Position numbers and translations under genes: made by a program. DNA of 64,000 bases. Origin: Clostridiaceae bacterium. GTDB lineage: Bacteria; Bacillota; Clostridia; Oscillospirales; Acutalibacteraceae. This document shows positions 36,890-45,512 of this stretch, piece by piece. Each line of letters starts with the position of its first letter. The first letter of the stretch is position 1. The stretch spans positions 182,166-246,165 of the forward strand of contig JAEEWM010000002.1 in assembly GCA_016287385.1 (NCBI GenBank). Reading direction: 5' to 3'. Below the pieces are notes generated by a model. It was not told the origin of the DNA. It did not search any database and was given only the letters and a program-made list of their open reading frames with translations.

Positions 36890-38815
36890 ATGGGACTTAC
36901 AATAGCACAGAAAATCATTAAAGCACACCTTGTATCGGGCGAGATGATCCCCGGCGAACAGATAGCCGTTAAAATCGATCAAACGCTTACTCAGGACGCC
37001 ACCGGTACAATGGCGTATCTCGAATTTGAAACTATGGGCGTGCCGCGCGTCAGAACCGAGAAGAGCGTCGCGTACATTGACCACAATACGTTACAGTCCG
37101 GCTTTGAAAACGCCGATGACCACCGTTACATACAGTCGGTAGCTTCTAAACACGGCATTTACTTTTCGCGCCCCGGCAACGGCATTTGCCACCAGGTACA
37201 TCTCGAACGCTTCGGTATACCGGGCAAAACGCTCATCGGGTCGGACAGTCACACCCCCACCGGCGGCGGCATAGGCATGCTCGCCATGGGAGCGGGCGGT
37301 ATGGACGTTGCGGCGGCAATGGGCGGCGGCGCGTATTATATCACAATGCCTAAAATGTATAAGGTAAATCTTACAGGTAAGCTCAAACCGTTTGTAAGCG
37401 CAAAGGATATAAGTCTTGAAATATTGCGTCTGCTGTCGGTCAAAGGCGGCGTCGGCGCGATAATCGAATGGGGCGGCGAGGGGATAAAGAACCTGTCTGT
37501 TCCGGAACGCGCAACCATCACCAATATGGGCACCGAGCTCGGCGCCACTACTTCTATTTTCCCTTCGGATGAAGTTACGCGCGAGTTTTTGCGCGCCGAA
37601 GGGCGTGAGGGTGACTTTACACCGCTTTCAAGCGACCCGGACGCACAGTACGATAAGATAATAGATATAAACCTTGATGAGCTAAAGCCGCTTATCGCCT
37701 GTCCGCACAGCCCGGATAACGTGGTTACTGTCGAATCGCTTGCCGGCACTAAGGTCGACCAGGTTTGTATCGGCTCGTGCACCAATTCTTCACTTTTTGA
37801 TATGCTTAAAGTGGCGGCTCTGCTTAAAGGGAAGACCATAAGCGAGAGCGTAAGTCTTTCGATTTCTCCCGGTTCAAAGCAGGTGCTTGCAATGCTTTCC
37901 GATTGCGGGGCGCTCGGCGATATAATCGCCTCGGGTGCGCGGCTTCTCGAATGTGCCTGTGGACCCTGCATAGGCATGGGCTTTTCGCCCAATTCCGCCG
38001 GTGTTTCACTTCGTACCTTCAACCGCAATTTTGAAGGCAGAAGCGGTACGGCGGACGCGGGCGTCTACCTCGTTTCACCCGAAACGGCGGTTGCCGCCGC
38101 GCTTACCGGCGAGATAACCGACCCGAGAACGCTCGGCAGTATGCCCGCAATTAAAATGCCCGAAAGCTTCAAAATTAACGATACCGCGGTAATACCGCCC
38201 GCGTCGGAGGAAAGCGCGGGCAGCGTCGCCGTGCTTCGCGGGCCGAATATAAAGCCGTTCCCCGAATCAAAACCGCAAAACGATACGCTTACTGCGGCGG
38301 TATCGCTCAAAGTCGGCGATAACATAACGACCGACCACATAATGCCGGCGGGCGCCAAAATCCTACCTTACCGCTCAAATATACCGTATCTTTCAAATTT
38401 CTGCTTCGGCGTGTGCGATAAATCGTTTCCCGAACGCGCGAAGGCGCTCGGTGAGAGCATAGTCATAGGCGGTTCAAACTACGGTCAGGGCTCTTCGCGC
38501 GAGCACGCGGCGCTTGTTCCGATGTATTTGGGCGTTCGCGCTGTCATAGCAAAGAGTTTTGCGCGTATCCACGCGGCGAACCTCATTAACTCCGGTATTT
38601 TGCCGCTGACCTTCAAAAACGCCGGCGATTACGATAAAGTATCCGAGGGCGACGCGCTGTCGCTCACCGGTATTTTCGCCGGTATGGACAAAGGTGAAAT
38701 AACACTTAAAGACGAAACAAACGGCGAAGAAGCGACGCTTGTCTGCTCCTTTACCGAAAGGCAGAAAAACATACTCAAAGCAGGCGGTTTGCTTGCTTTT
38801 GCAACGAAGAATTAA
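36890..38815 (+). CDS. Aconitate hydratase
   Basis: A 641-residue monomeric 4Fe-4S aconitase interconverting citrate and isocitrate. The SDSHTPTGGGIGMLAMGAGG segment is followed by cluster cysteines C297 (GSCTNS) and C357 with C360 (CGPC). The swivel domain near the C terminus has GGSNYGQGSSREHA. The length matches the shorter AcnX-unlike, mitochondrial-type clostridial aconitases. ATG 36890 follows GGAGTGA and lies 5 nt after the GntR stop. IDH follows after 12 nt. Confidence 0.95.
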   Translation: MGLTIAQKIIKAHLVSGEMIPGEQIAVKIDQTLTQDATGTMAYLEFETMGVPRVRTEKSVAYIDHNTLQSGFENADDHRYIQSVASKHGIYFSRPGNGICHQVHLERFGIPGKTLIGSDSHTPTGGGIGMLAMGAGGMDVAAAMGGGAYYITMPKMYKVNLTGKLKPFVSAKDISLEILRLLSVKGGVGAIIEWGGEGIKNLSVPERATITNMGTELGATTSIFPSDEVTREFLRAEGREGDFTPLSSDPDAQYDKIIDINLDELKPLIACPHSPDNVVTVESLAGTKVDQVCIGSCTNSSLFDMLKVAALLKGKTISESVSLSISPGSKQVLAMLSDCGALGDIIASGARLLECACGPCIGMGFSPNSAGVSLRTFNRNFEGRSGTADAGVYLVSPETAVAAALTGEITDPRTLGSMPAIKMPESFKINDTAVIPPASEESAGSVAVLRGPNIKPFPESKPQNDTLTAAVSLKVGDNITTDHIMPAGAKILPYRSNIPYLSNFCFGVCDKSFPERAKALGESIVIGGSNYGQGSSREHAALVPMYLGVRAVIAKSFARIHAANLINSGILPLTFKNAGDYDKVSEGDALSLTGIFAGMDKGEITLKDETNGEEATLVCSFTERQKNILKAGGLLAFATKN

Positions 38816-38827
38816 GGAGCGTTAAAA

Positions 38828-39976
38828 ATGGAAAACTATATTAACGAAGCGGTTGAAAAATTCAGAAGTCTCTTGACCGAACAAATTGCCCGTGAGCGCA
38901 AAATGGAAGAAGAAAAGTGCGTTACTGACTTTGAGAAGCTTTCTAAAATCGTAATCGGCATATGCGGCGGAGACGGCATAGGCCCTATAATTTCAGCTGA
39001 AAGCAGGCGGCTTCTTGAATTCCTCTTAAAAGATGAAATCGCCGCCGGCAGAATAGAGCTTCGCACCATCGAGGGGCTTACTATTGAAAAAAGAATAGCG
39101 CACAACAAAGCTATTCCGGATGACGTTTTAGCTGAGATTAAGGCGTGCAACGTAATACTCAAAGCGCCCACCACCACCCTTAAAGGCGGTACGCTTGAAA
39201 GCGCGAACGTAGCCATGCGCCGCGAGCTTGACCTTTACGCAAACGTCCGTCCGGTGTGCGTACCGGATGAGAATATCGACTGGACCTTCTTCCGCGAGAA
39301 TACCGAGGGCGAGTATGTGCTCGGCTCGCGCGGCGTGGCGATACCCGATACCCTGGCGTTTGATTTTAAGGTCACCACCAAAGAGGGAACTAAAAGAATC
39401 GCCCGCGCGGCGTTCGAGTATGCCCGCAAGAACGGTAAAACCAACGTTGCGATTGTCACCAAGGCGAATATTATGAAAAAGACCGACGGCATGTTCAGCG
39501 AGCTTTGCCACGAGGTCGCCGCGGACTATCCGGAAATCACCGCGGAGGACTGGTATATAGATATCATGACGGCAAACCTCGTCAATGAACGTGTACGCAG
39601 CAGATTTGAGGTTTTTGTACTCCCGAATCTTTACGGCGATATAATAACCGACGAGGCGGCGCAGATACAGGGCGGCGTCGGAACGGCGGGGAGCGCGAAT
39701 ATAGGCGACAGATACGCCATGTTCGAGGCGATACACGGCTCCGCGCCGCGTATGATAGAAGAGGGCAGAGGCATGTACGCCAACCCGACGAGTATGTTCA
39801 AAGCAACCGAAATGATGCTGTCGCATATCGGATGCAAGGCGCAGGCGGATAAATTGAGTAAAGCGCTTAGAATCTGCACCGAGGAAGCGCCCAAATATAA
39901 AATTACCGGTCGCCCGGACGGCGCGACCTGTACCGAGTTCGGCGATTATTTAATGGAAACAATATCAAAACTTTGA
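38828..39976 (+). CDS. Isocitrate dehydrogenase (isocitrate/isopropylmalate family)
   Basis: A 382-residue beta-decarboxylating dehydrogenase producing 2-oxoglutarate from isocitrate. Motifs: GGDGIGP near residue 47, the substrate-arginine region MRRELDLYANVRP, FRENTEGEY, and DEAAQIQGGVG plus HGSAPRM near the nucleotide site. Residues 1-38 are an extra charged helical extension not usual for the family. The cofactor (NAD or NADP) cannot be fixed by eye. Its place after aconitase supports IDH over isopropylmalate dehydrogenase. AAGGAG precedes ATG 38828. Confidence 0.88.
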   Translation: MENYINEAVEKFRSLLTEQIARERKMEEEKCVTDFEKLSKIVIGICGGDGIGPIISAESRRLLEFLLKDEIAAGRIELRTIEGLTIEKRIAHNKAIPDDVLAEIKACNVILKAPTTTLKGGTLESANVAMRRELDLYANVRPVCVPDENIDWTFFRENTEGEYVLGSRGVAIPDTLAFDFKVTTKEGTKRIARAAFEYARKNGKTNVAIVTKANIMKKTDGMFSELCHEVAADYPEITAEDWYIDIMTANLVNERVRSRFEVFVLPNLYGDIITDEAAQIQGGVGTAGSANIGDRYAMFEAIHGSAPRMIEEGRGMYANPTSMFKATEMMLSHIGCKAQADKLSKALRICTEEAPKYKITGRPDGATCTEFGDYLMETISKL

Positions 39977-39991
39977 AAGGTTGTGTTTTAA

Positions 39992-41104
39992 GTGAACAAA
40001 AAAAGCGTTATTCTGCGCATACTGGCGGCGCTTACCGTATTTGCCCTGATTTTATGCGCCGGCGGCTGCGGCTCCGTGGATAATACGGAGGAAAAATCCT
40101 CAAAGGCGTCGCAAACCGAAAGCGGCGGCAAGACCGATACTTCAAGTGAAGCCGAAAAGCCCTTTACAAGCGCCGAAATATCCGACCTTAAAGCGGAGAA
40201 GATAGACTACTACTATTCCGCGGACATGGACTATTCCTGTTTCGTCGCCTGCGTTGACGGCAAATACGGTACTATGGACGATAAGGGCGTAATGATAGCC
40301 GACCCGGTTTTGCAGAAGCCGTATTTTTCGATGGTTTATTACAGTGAGGACGCAAAACCCGACGAATCGATTCTGAAATGGGTGCTCTGGTGCGAAAACG
40401 GCGACGGTATGATACTTCTTAACAGGGACGGCGGACTTAAAGACTGCCATCAGATACCCACCGGCTTTCCGGGTGAAAACAACGTATACTGGATGTCTGG
40501 CAAACCCGTACTGGTCCCGTACGGCGTGGAGCCGGGAACGGTGGAGTGCACGCTTGACGCGTACTACGATTACGAGGCGTACTTTTTCAGGAATACGGCG
40601 TATATGAATTATTCCGGAGGCGTAAAGCCGAAGGTAATCGCCATAAGGGAAGTAACGTCCTTCAAAAAAGAAGACAATATGGGTAATGAAGAGTACGTGC
40701 CGGTTTTCAAGTCGGAAAAATACGGTTTGTTCAGCTTCGATAAAAACGAAATGCTCACCGATTTTATCTACGACGAGTGCGTAGGACCGATAGACGGAGT
40801 TTTCGCGGTAAGGAAGGGCGATAAATGGGGCTACGTGACCGAAAGCGGCAAAAAGCTTACCGATTTGGTGTACGACGTTGCAAATGTTCATGTAGACGAA
40901 TATGACGCGCAGTATAACTATAACGAGATGTATCTGCCGGTAAACGGTTATATAGTAACGGTTAAAAACGGCAAATACGGAATGATAGATACAGACGGAA
41001 AAACCGTTCTTGAAAACAGGTACGGATATATCTCGCAGGTTTCGGGAAACGGCGTCTTTTTCATGCTTGAAGGCGGCGTATGGAATCGTTGCGTTATGAA
41101 ATAA
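39992..41104 (+). CDS. Lipoprotein with WG-type repeats
   Basis: A 370-residue exported lipoprotein starting at GTG 39992. Residues 5-22 are hydrophobic and end in the lipobox CAGGC, with C26 as the lipidated residue. A Ser/Lys/Glu-rich linker follows. The rest carries several WG repeats (KYGTMDDKG, KYGLFSFDKN, KWGYVTESGKK, KYGMIDTDGK), a beta-propeller-like module of unknown function. It lies 15 nt after IDH, but its role with the citrate genes is unclear. A strong terminator follows. Confidence 0.8.
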   Translation: MNKKSVILRILAALTVFALILCAGGCGSVDNTEEKSSKASQTESGGKTDTSSEAEKPFTSAEISDLKAEKIDYYYSADMDYSCFVACVDGKYGTMDDKGVMIADPVLQKPYFSMVYYSEDAKPDESILKWVLWCENGDGMILLNRDGGLKDCHQIPTGFPGENNVYWMSGKPVLVPYGVEPGTVECTLDAYYDYEAYFFRNTAYMNYSGGVKPKVIAIREVTSFKKEDNMGNEEYVPVFKSEKYGLFSFDKNEMLTDFIYDECVGPIDGVFAVRKGDKWGYVTESGKKLTDLVYDVANVHVDEYDAQYNYNEMYLPVNGYIVTVKNGKYGMIDTDGKTVLENRYGYISQVSGNGVFFMLEGGVWNRCVMK

Positions 41105-41163
41105 CAGCGCGCGGACATGTACATTTCAAATAAATAATCGGTTTTCAGTGATTTGAAGCTTTT

Positions 41164-41194
41164 GAACCCGGCGCGGTTTGCGCCGGGTTCTTTT
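41164..41194 (+). terminator. Rho-independent terminator after the lipoprotein gene
   Basis: GAACCCGGCGC (41164-41174), loop GGTTT, GCGCCGGGTTC (41180-41190), TTTT. It also separates the two convergent operons. Nothing else was seen in 41105-41276. Confidence 0.88.
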
Positions 41195-41276
41195 CGTACG
41201 TAGTAAGAAGAAATCAAAAATGCGTTTGCAATCGTTTTACCCGGATCGCACGGCTAATAATCAATTCTGTGCGTAT

Positions 41277-41861
41277 TTATCCGTAGGTTTTGATTATTTC
41301 TTCCGCAATTTGTTTGCGTGAAACGCAGGCGTCCATCGCCTGCTTTTCTATATAACGATGCGCGTCCGGTTCGGTCATTTTAAGTTCGCTTATAAGCAGC
41401 CATTTTGCACGGTTGACAATACGGATCTCATTCATTTTTTCCTCTATCGAAAGCGTTTTCTTTTCGGTCTTTCTGATTCGTTCCCTGGCACTTATCAGCC
41501 AACCCGAAGCGATTTCAAGCACCGCGCGCGCCGTCGGCTTTTGCAGCAAGAACACACCGTGTTCGGCAAGCTTATCGTATGCGTCTTCGTATTGCTCGCT
41601 TCTTGCAAGGAATAATACTACCGTATTATAAGAACTTACCGTATCAATGGCAAAGCGAACACCGTAATCGTCGGGAAGCGGCGAATTTACTACTACGATA
41701 TCAAAATCCCGTTCGCTTATAGCCCGCTTCGCCGCGCTGACATTGTTTACCGTGTTGACGGGTGAAAACAGAGGAACGGAAAATATTTCCGGCATGGCGC
41801 TGTTGAATTTCTCGGCGGCAGATACGATAAGCACGCTGTAAACCTGTTCTTTCAGGCTCAA
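41277..41861 (-). CDS. ANTAR-domain RNA-binding antiterminator, NitR-like
   Basis: A 194-residue two-domain protein, TTG start at 41861 behind AAAGGGGG. Residues 8-125 are a receiver-like domain that has lost the acidic pocket: Asn59 stands where the phosphoacceptor Asp should be, and the N-terminal DD pair is absent (VSAAE). Lys108 is kept. Residues 136-192 are an ANTAR domain (NRAKWLLISELKMTEPDAHRYI), which binds nascent mRNA to prevent termination. In Clostridium saccharobutylicum the ANTAR protein NitR, next to glnA, controls nitrogen genes by antitermination. Here it ends the glutamate synthase-glnA operon. Attenuators in this window are its likely targets. Confidence 0.85.
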   Translation of the reverse strand: MSLKEQVYSVLIVSAAEKFNSAMPEIFSVPLFSPVNTVNNVSAAKRAISERDFDIVVVNSPLPDDYGVRFAIDTVSSYNTVVLFLARSEQYEDAYDKLAEHGVFLLQKPTARAVLEIASGWLISARERIRKTEKKTLSIEEKMNEIRIVNRAKWLLISELKMTEPDAHRYIEKQAMDACVSRKQIAEEIIKTYG

Positions 41862-41896
41862 AACCGTTCCCCCTTTCTCAAATAATCAATTAAAAA

Positions 41897-43108
41897 TTAT
41901 TTGCCACAATAGATATCGAGTATTGCTTTTGGAATATGTTTTTTAATAAAATCGTCATTCTGTGCGACACATCTTGCCTCATCAATGCTTTCGGGAAGCT
42001 TATGCAAATAACGCATATTTTTTTCATCCGCCTTATAAACATTGATGTCTATCGGCTCGGGCATTTCCTTGTTGCGCTTCATGCCGCAAAGTCCTGACCA
42101 AATGAGCAGTGCAAATGCAATATACGGATTAGCCGCAGGATCGGGCGAGCGCAGTTCTATGCGGCGGTATTCATCCTCTGCCGCCGGAATGCGTATAAGC
42201 AGCGAGCGGTTTTCATTGCCCCACGAAACATATTTTGGCGCTTTTTTCTTTCCTAAACGCTTATAAGAATCTTCCCGTGGGTTAAAAAACAGAGTCATCG
42301 GTATTGTTTTTTCGAGTATGCCGGCAAGCAGCGCGCCATAATCGGAGCTTGACTCATTTGTCCTTACAGAGCAGTTGATATGAAAGCCGTTGCCTGCGGT
42401 ATCTTCAAGCGGTTTGGGTGAAAAGTCCGCAAAAAGACCGTTTCTGCGAGCAACGGTTCTTACAACCGTTTGAAAGGTCATCACATTATCCGCGGCGGTG
42501 AGCGCATCGGAGAACCGGAAGTCAATTTCATTTTGCCCCGGTCCCTCTTCGTGGTGTGAACTTTCGGGGAAAATGCCCATTTGTTCGAGAGTAAGGCAAA
42601 TCTCACGGCGTACATTTTCGCCCCTGTCTTCAGGGGCTATATCCATATAACCGGCGTTGTCGTAAGGGATTTTTGTCGGGTTGTTTTTTTCATCGAGCTC
42701 CATAAGATAAAATTCCTGCTCCGCGCCGAAATAGAAGGTATATCCGGCGTCCTTCGCGTCGGATATCGCTTTTTTGAGAAGTCCCCGGCTGTCGCACTCA
42801 AAAGGGGTGCCGTCAGGATAGGTTATACTGCAAAACATTCGCACAACTTTGCCGTGCTCAGGACGCCACGGAAGCCATGTGAGCGTTTCCGGCTCAGGAT
42901 GCAGGAACAGATCCGAGTGTGTTTCATCACCGAAGCCTGTTATCGCGGACGCGTCAAAAGCGATGCCGTACTTAAAAGCGCGCGGCAATTCATCCGGCAT
43001 AATTGAAACATTTTTCTGTTTGCCAAATACATCGCAAAAAGCAAGACGGATGAATTTTACATCCTCTTCCGCGACATACTGCATAACCTCTTCTTTTGAG
43101 TAATTCAT
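41897..43108 (-). CDS. glnA: Glutamine synthetase, type I
   Basis: A 403-residue ATP-dependent enzyme making glutamine from glutamate and ammonia. Active-site motifs are present: FGAEQEFYL, HHEEGPGQNEIDF, GNGFHINCSV and GNENRSLLIRIP. It is shorter than classical GSI (about 440), and no clear adenylylation-site tyrosine motif is seen, consistent with the feedback-regulated GSI-alpha class. GAGGAGGA precedes ATG 43108. It follows the GXGXG glutamate synthase gene by 10 nt and precedes the NitR-like gene, so GS and GOGAT are co-transcribed. A second, type III glutamine synthetase is at 49.4 kb. Confidence 0.93.
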   Translation of the reverse strand: MNYSKEEVMQYVAEEDVKFIRLAFCDVFGKQKNVSIMPDELPRAFKYGIAFDASAITGFGDETHSDLFLHPEPETLTWLPWRPEHGKVVRMFCSITYPDGTPFECDSRGLLKKAISDAKDAGYTFYFGAEQEFYLMELDEKNNPTKIPYDNAGYMDIAPEDRGENVRREICLTLEQMGIFPESSHHEEGPGQNEIDFRFSDALTAADNVMTFQTVVRTVARRNGLFADFSPKPLEDTAGNGFHINCSVRTNESSSDYGALLAGILEKTIPMTLFFNPREDSYKRLGKKKAPKYVSWGNENRSLLIRIPAAEDEYRRIELRSPDPAANPYIAFALLIWSGLCGMKRNKEMPEPIDINVYKADEKNMRYLHKLPESIDEARCVAQNDDFIKKHIPKAILDIYCGK

Positions 43109-43118
43109 ATTGTCCTCC

Positions 43119-43838
43119 TCAGTTGGCTACATATAACTGCTTATATGGATTTTTACTGTTTGGTGTAACAATTGTAAAAGGTGAATTCATAATACCGTCG
43201 ACATTCTCGCCGAATAAACGGCAGTATTTTGCAACATATTTTTTGATTTCTTTAAGTTCCTTTTGTGCAGCGGGTTTTGCGGATACCTGATTCGGAAAGA
43301 TAATACCGGCACAATCCGACCGTAATATCATTTTTCCTCCGTGCATACCGGTGCACGGAAAATTGCCGACTATTTTTCCGTTTGTGTTTTCGAGACCCAA
43401 TACAACGATTACGCCGCCTGCCTGGTATTCGCCTAAAAAACTGCCTGCCCTGCCGCCTATAACCATAACCGGTATTTTTTCTTTGTACGCTTTCATATGT
43501 ATTCCGGCACGGTATCCGGCGTTGCCTTTTACATAAATACTTCCGCCGCGCATAGCGTAACCCGCGGCGTCGCCTGTATTTCCGTGAATAACGATTTCGC
43601 CGGCGTTCATCGTGTCGCCTACGGCGTCCTGCGCGTTGCCGCGCACAATGATTTTGCCGCCGTTCAAGTAAGCTCCGAGCGCGTTTCCCGGAACACCGTT
43701 TACGGTAACGGTTTTATCCGACATACCCGCCGCGATAAACCGCTGACCGATAACGTCCGTCAGCGTAACGCTTTTTCCGGCTTTTCTGATAGCCTCGTTT
43801 ATAGCCGGAAATTCCATCGGTTTTGTATTTACCGTCAT
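43119..43838 (-). CDS. Glutamate synthase, GXGXG domain subunit (GltB domain 3)
   Basis: A 239-residue right-handed beta-helix protein with repeated G..G...G spacing (KIIVRGNAQDAVGDTM, EIVIHGNTGDAAGYAM, SIYVKGNAGYRAG). In large GltB this domain is fused behind the FMN domain and plays a structural role; in archaeal-type enzymes it is a separate subunit as here. ATG 43838 lies 9 nt after a perfect GGAGGTG; an in-frame ATG at 43850 is upstream of that site and rejected. It starts directly after the FAD/NAD subunit. Confidence 0.92.
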   Translation of the reverse strand: MTVNTKPMEFPAINEAIRKAGKSVTLTDVIGQRFIAAGMSDKTVTVNGVPGNALGAYLNGGKIIVRGNAQDAVGDTMNAGEIVIHGNTGDAAGYAMRGGSIYVKGNAGYRAGIHMKAYKEKIPVMVIGGRAGSFLGEYQAGGVIVVLGLENTNGKIVGNFPCTGMHGGKMILRSDCAGIIFPNQVSAKPAAQKELKEIKKYVAKYCRLFGENVDGIMNSPFTIVTPNSKNPYKQLYVAN

Positions 43839-43839
43839 A

Positions 43840-45072
43840 TTATACCACACCTCCGAACATTTTTCTACGAATTTCTTTTTTGTATATCATATTTGTCGCG
43901 ACTTTTTTTGTGAGTTCAAAATCAATTGTATCAAGCGGCGTTTTTTCGCGGATAAGAGAGGTGTAAATTCCGGCGCGGTCTGTGGCGCCTAAGAGAATAA
44001 AACCTATTAAACGGTTATCTTTTATAAAAAACCGTTTAAGTGAAGCGTCATCCTTTTCTTCTGTCATTTCGCCGTCATAATTTCCGGCGGTCATAATGTG
44101 ATAACCGAAAAAGCCGATTGAGTTCATCGGTATTGCGTTATTAAACGTCTTTTCGCCGCCCGCCATGTTGACGCCGGCTGTATATCCGCCTATATAGGCG
44201 TTTGGCAGAATTGCCAGCACACGGTTTGCACCGAATGACGAGTCATGCCCCTCGGCACAGTCGCCCGCCGAAAAAACGCCTTTTATATCGGTTTCCATTT
44301 TTTCGTTTACGATAATACCGCGGTTTACACTGCCGCCGGCGTTTTTAATAAGCGAGGTGTTTGCGCGAACGCCTACCGCCAAAACCAAAATATCAAATTC
44401 CGCCGTTTTGCCGCTTTTCATATACGCGGTGTTTTTATCAAACCGTACGGCGGTATCAGCTAACATAAACTTGACGCCGCTTTCCTCCAAATGCTTTTGA
44501 ACAATACCGGCACAGTCGGAATCAAGAATACTTGAAAGCACACGGTCCGCTAAATCGCAAACCGTTATACTTTTAACTCTGTCGCGGATTCCCTCGGCAC
44601 ATTTAAGACCTATAAGCCCGGCGCCTATTATTAAAATGCGTGATTCTTTTGAAATGGCGGACTCAAGCGCAAGCATATCGTCAAGAGTCATGAAAGAAAA
44701 CTTGTTATCCACTGTATCCAGCCCTTCAAACGGCGGTATAAACGGATCGGAGCCGGCGGCAACACAAAGTGCGTCATAGGTTATACTTCTGCCGTTGCTA
44801 AGCAGTACGGTTTGATATTTTTGATTTATTGAATCAGCGCGTACACCGTAAATCACTTTGCATTTGTTATCCTTATAAAACGAATTGTCTCTGTATTTCA
44901 TCTTTTCAAGGTCGGTTTTACCCTCAAGATAATATGAAATTAAAGGGCGGCTGTAAACCGGATGCTTTTCTTTTGATATAACGGTTATCTCGCCGGATTT
45001 ATCAATAGAGCGTATCCCCTCGATACATCCGACGGCGGCGGTGCCGTTGCCGACAATTACATACTGTTTCAC
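43840..45072 (-). CDS. FAD/NAD-dependent oxidoreductase of the glutamate synthase cluster
   Basis: A 410-residue pyridine nucleotide-disulfide oxidoreductase-fold protein resembling the N-terminal part of NirB and rubredoxin reductases. It has the FAD Rossmann motif GNGTAAVG at residues 8-15, the NAD motif GAGLIGLKCAEG near 155, and GVFSAGDCAE. It lacks the redox CxxC disulfide of thioredoxin reductases. It probably feeds electrons from NAD(P)H or ferredoxin to the FMN subunit in place of a canonical GltD. GTG 45072 overlaps the stop of the Fe-S gene. Confidence 0.85.
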   Translation of the reverse strand: MKQYVIVGNGTAAVGCIEGIRSIDKSGEITVISKEKHPVYSRPLISYYLEGKTDLEKMKYRDNSFYKDNKCKVIYGVRADSINQKYQTVLLSNGRSITYDALCVAAGSDPFIPPFEGLDTVDNKFSFMTLDDMLALESAISKESRILIIGAGLIGLKCAEGIRDRVKSITVCDLADRVLSSILDSDCAGIVQKHLEESGVKFMLADTAVRFDKNTAYMKSGKTAEFDILVLAVGVRANTSLIKNAGGSVNRGIIVNEKMETDIKGVFSAGDCAEGHDSSFGANRVLAILPNAYIGGYTAGVNMAGGEKTFNNAIPMNSIGFFGYHIMTAGNYDGEMTEEKDDASLKRFFIKDNRLIGFILLGATDRAGIYTSLIREKTPLDTIDFELTKKVATNMIYKKEIRRKMFGGVV

Positions 45073-45509
45073 TCTTCTTCGTCCCTTTCCTCGTATACTA
45101 TTGCCTTGTTAGGGCAACCCTCGACGCACGCGGGTTGCCCGCAGCTGTTTTCAAGGCATAGTTCGCATTTCTGCATGGTTCCGTTTTCACCGGGTGCAAG
45201 TGCACCGTAAGGACACACAAGAACACAGGTAAGGCACCCTACGCATTTGTTGCGGTCTATCTTTACAACACCGTCCACCTTGGAGATAGCGCCCGCGATA
45301 CAGCTTTTAACACATATCGGGTCGGTGCAGTGTCGACAGGACACGGCAAAGCATATTTTATCTCCGTCTTCCACATGAATGCGCGGAAAAATCTTTTTAT
45401 CTTTGAGGGCATACGCCATATCGCTTAAACCTGAATTGGCAAAAGCACAGTTATATTCACATAAGTGGCAACCGAGACACCATTCTTCATTTACATATAC
45501 ACGCTTCAT
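45069..45509 (-). CDS. 4Fe-4S ferredoxin-type electron transfer subunit
   Basis: A 146-residue HycB/DmsB-like protein with enough cysteines for about four 4Fe-4S clusters: C11-x2-C14-x2-C17-x3-C21, then CRHCTDPICVKSC, CVGCLTCVLVC and CELCLENSC with a final CVEGC. It likely carries electrons between the FAD subunit and the glutamate synthase FMN subunit. It lies 3 nt after the FMN-subunit gene and overlaps the FAD gene, so stoichiometric expression is likely. Confidence 0.9.
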   Translation of the reverse strand: MKRVYVNEEWCLGCHLCEYNCAFANSGLSDMAYALKDKKIFPRIHVEDGDKICFAVSCRHCTDPICVKSCIAGAISKVDGVVKIDRNKCVGCLTCVLVCPYGALAPGENGTMQKCELCLENSCGQPACVEGCPNKAIVYEERDEEE

Positions 45510-45512
45510 TTT

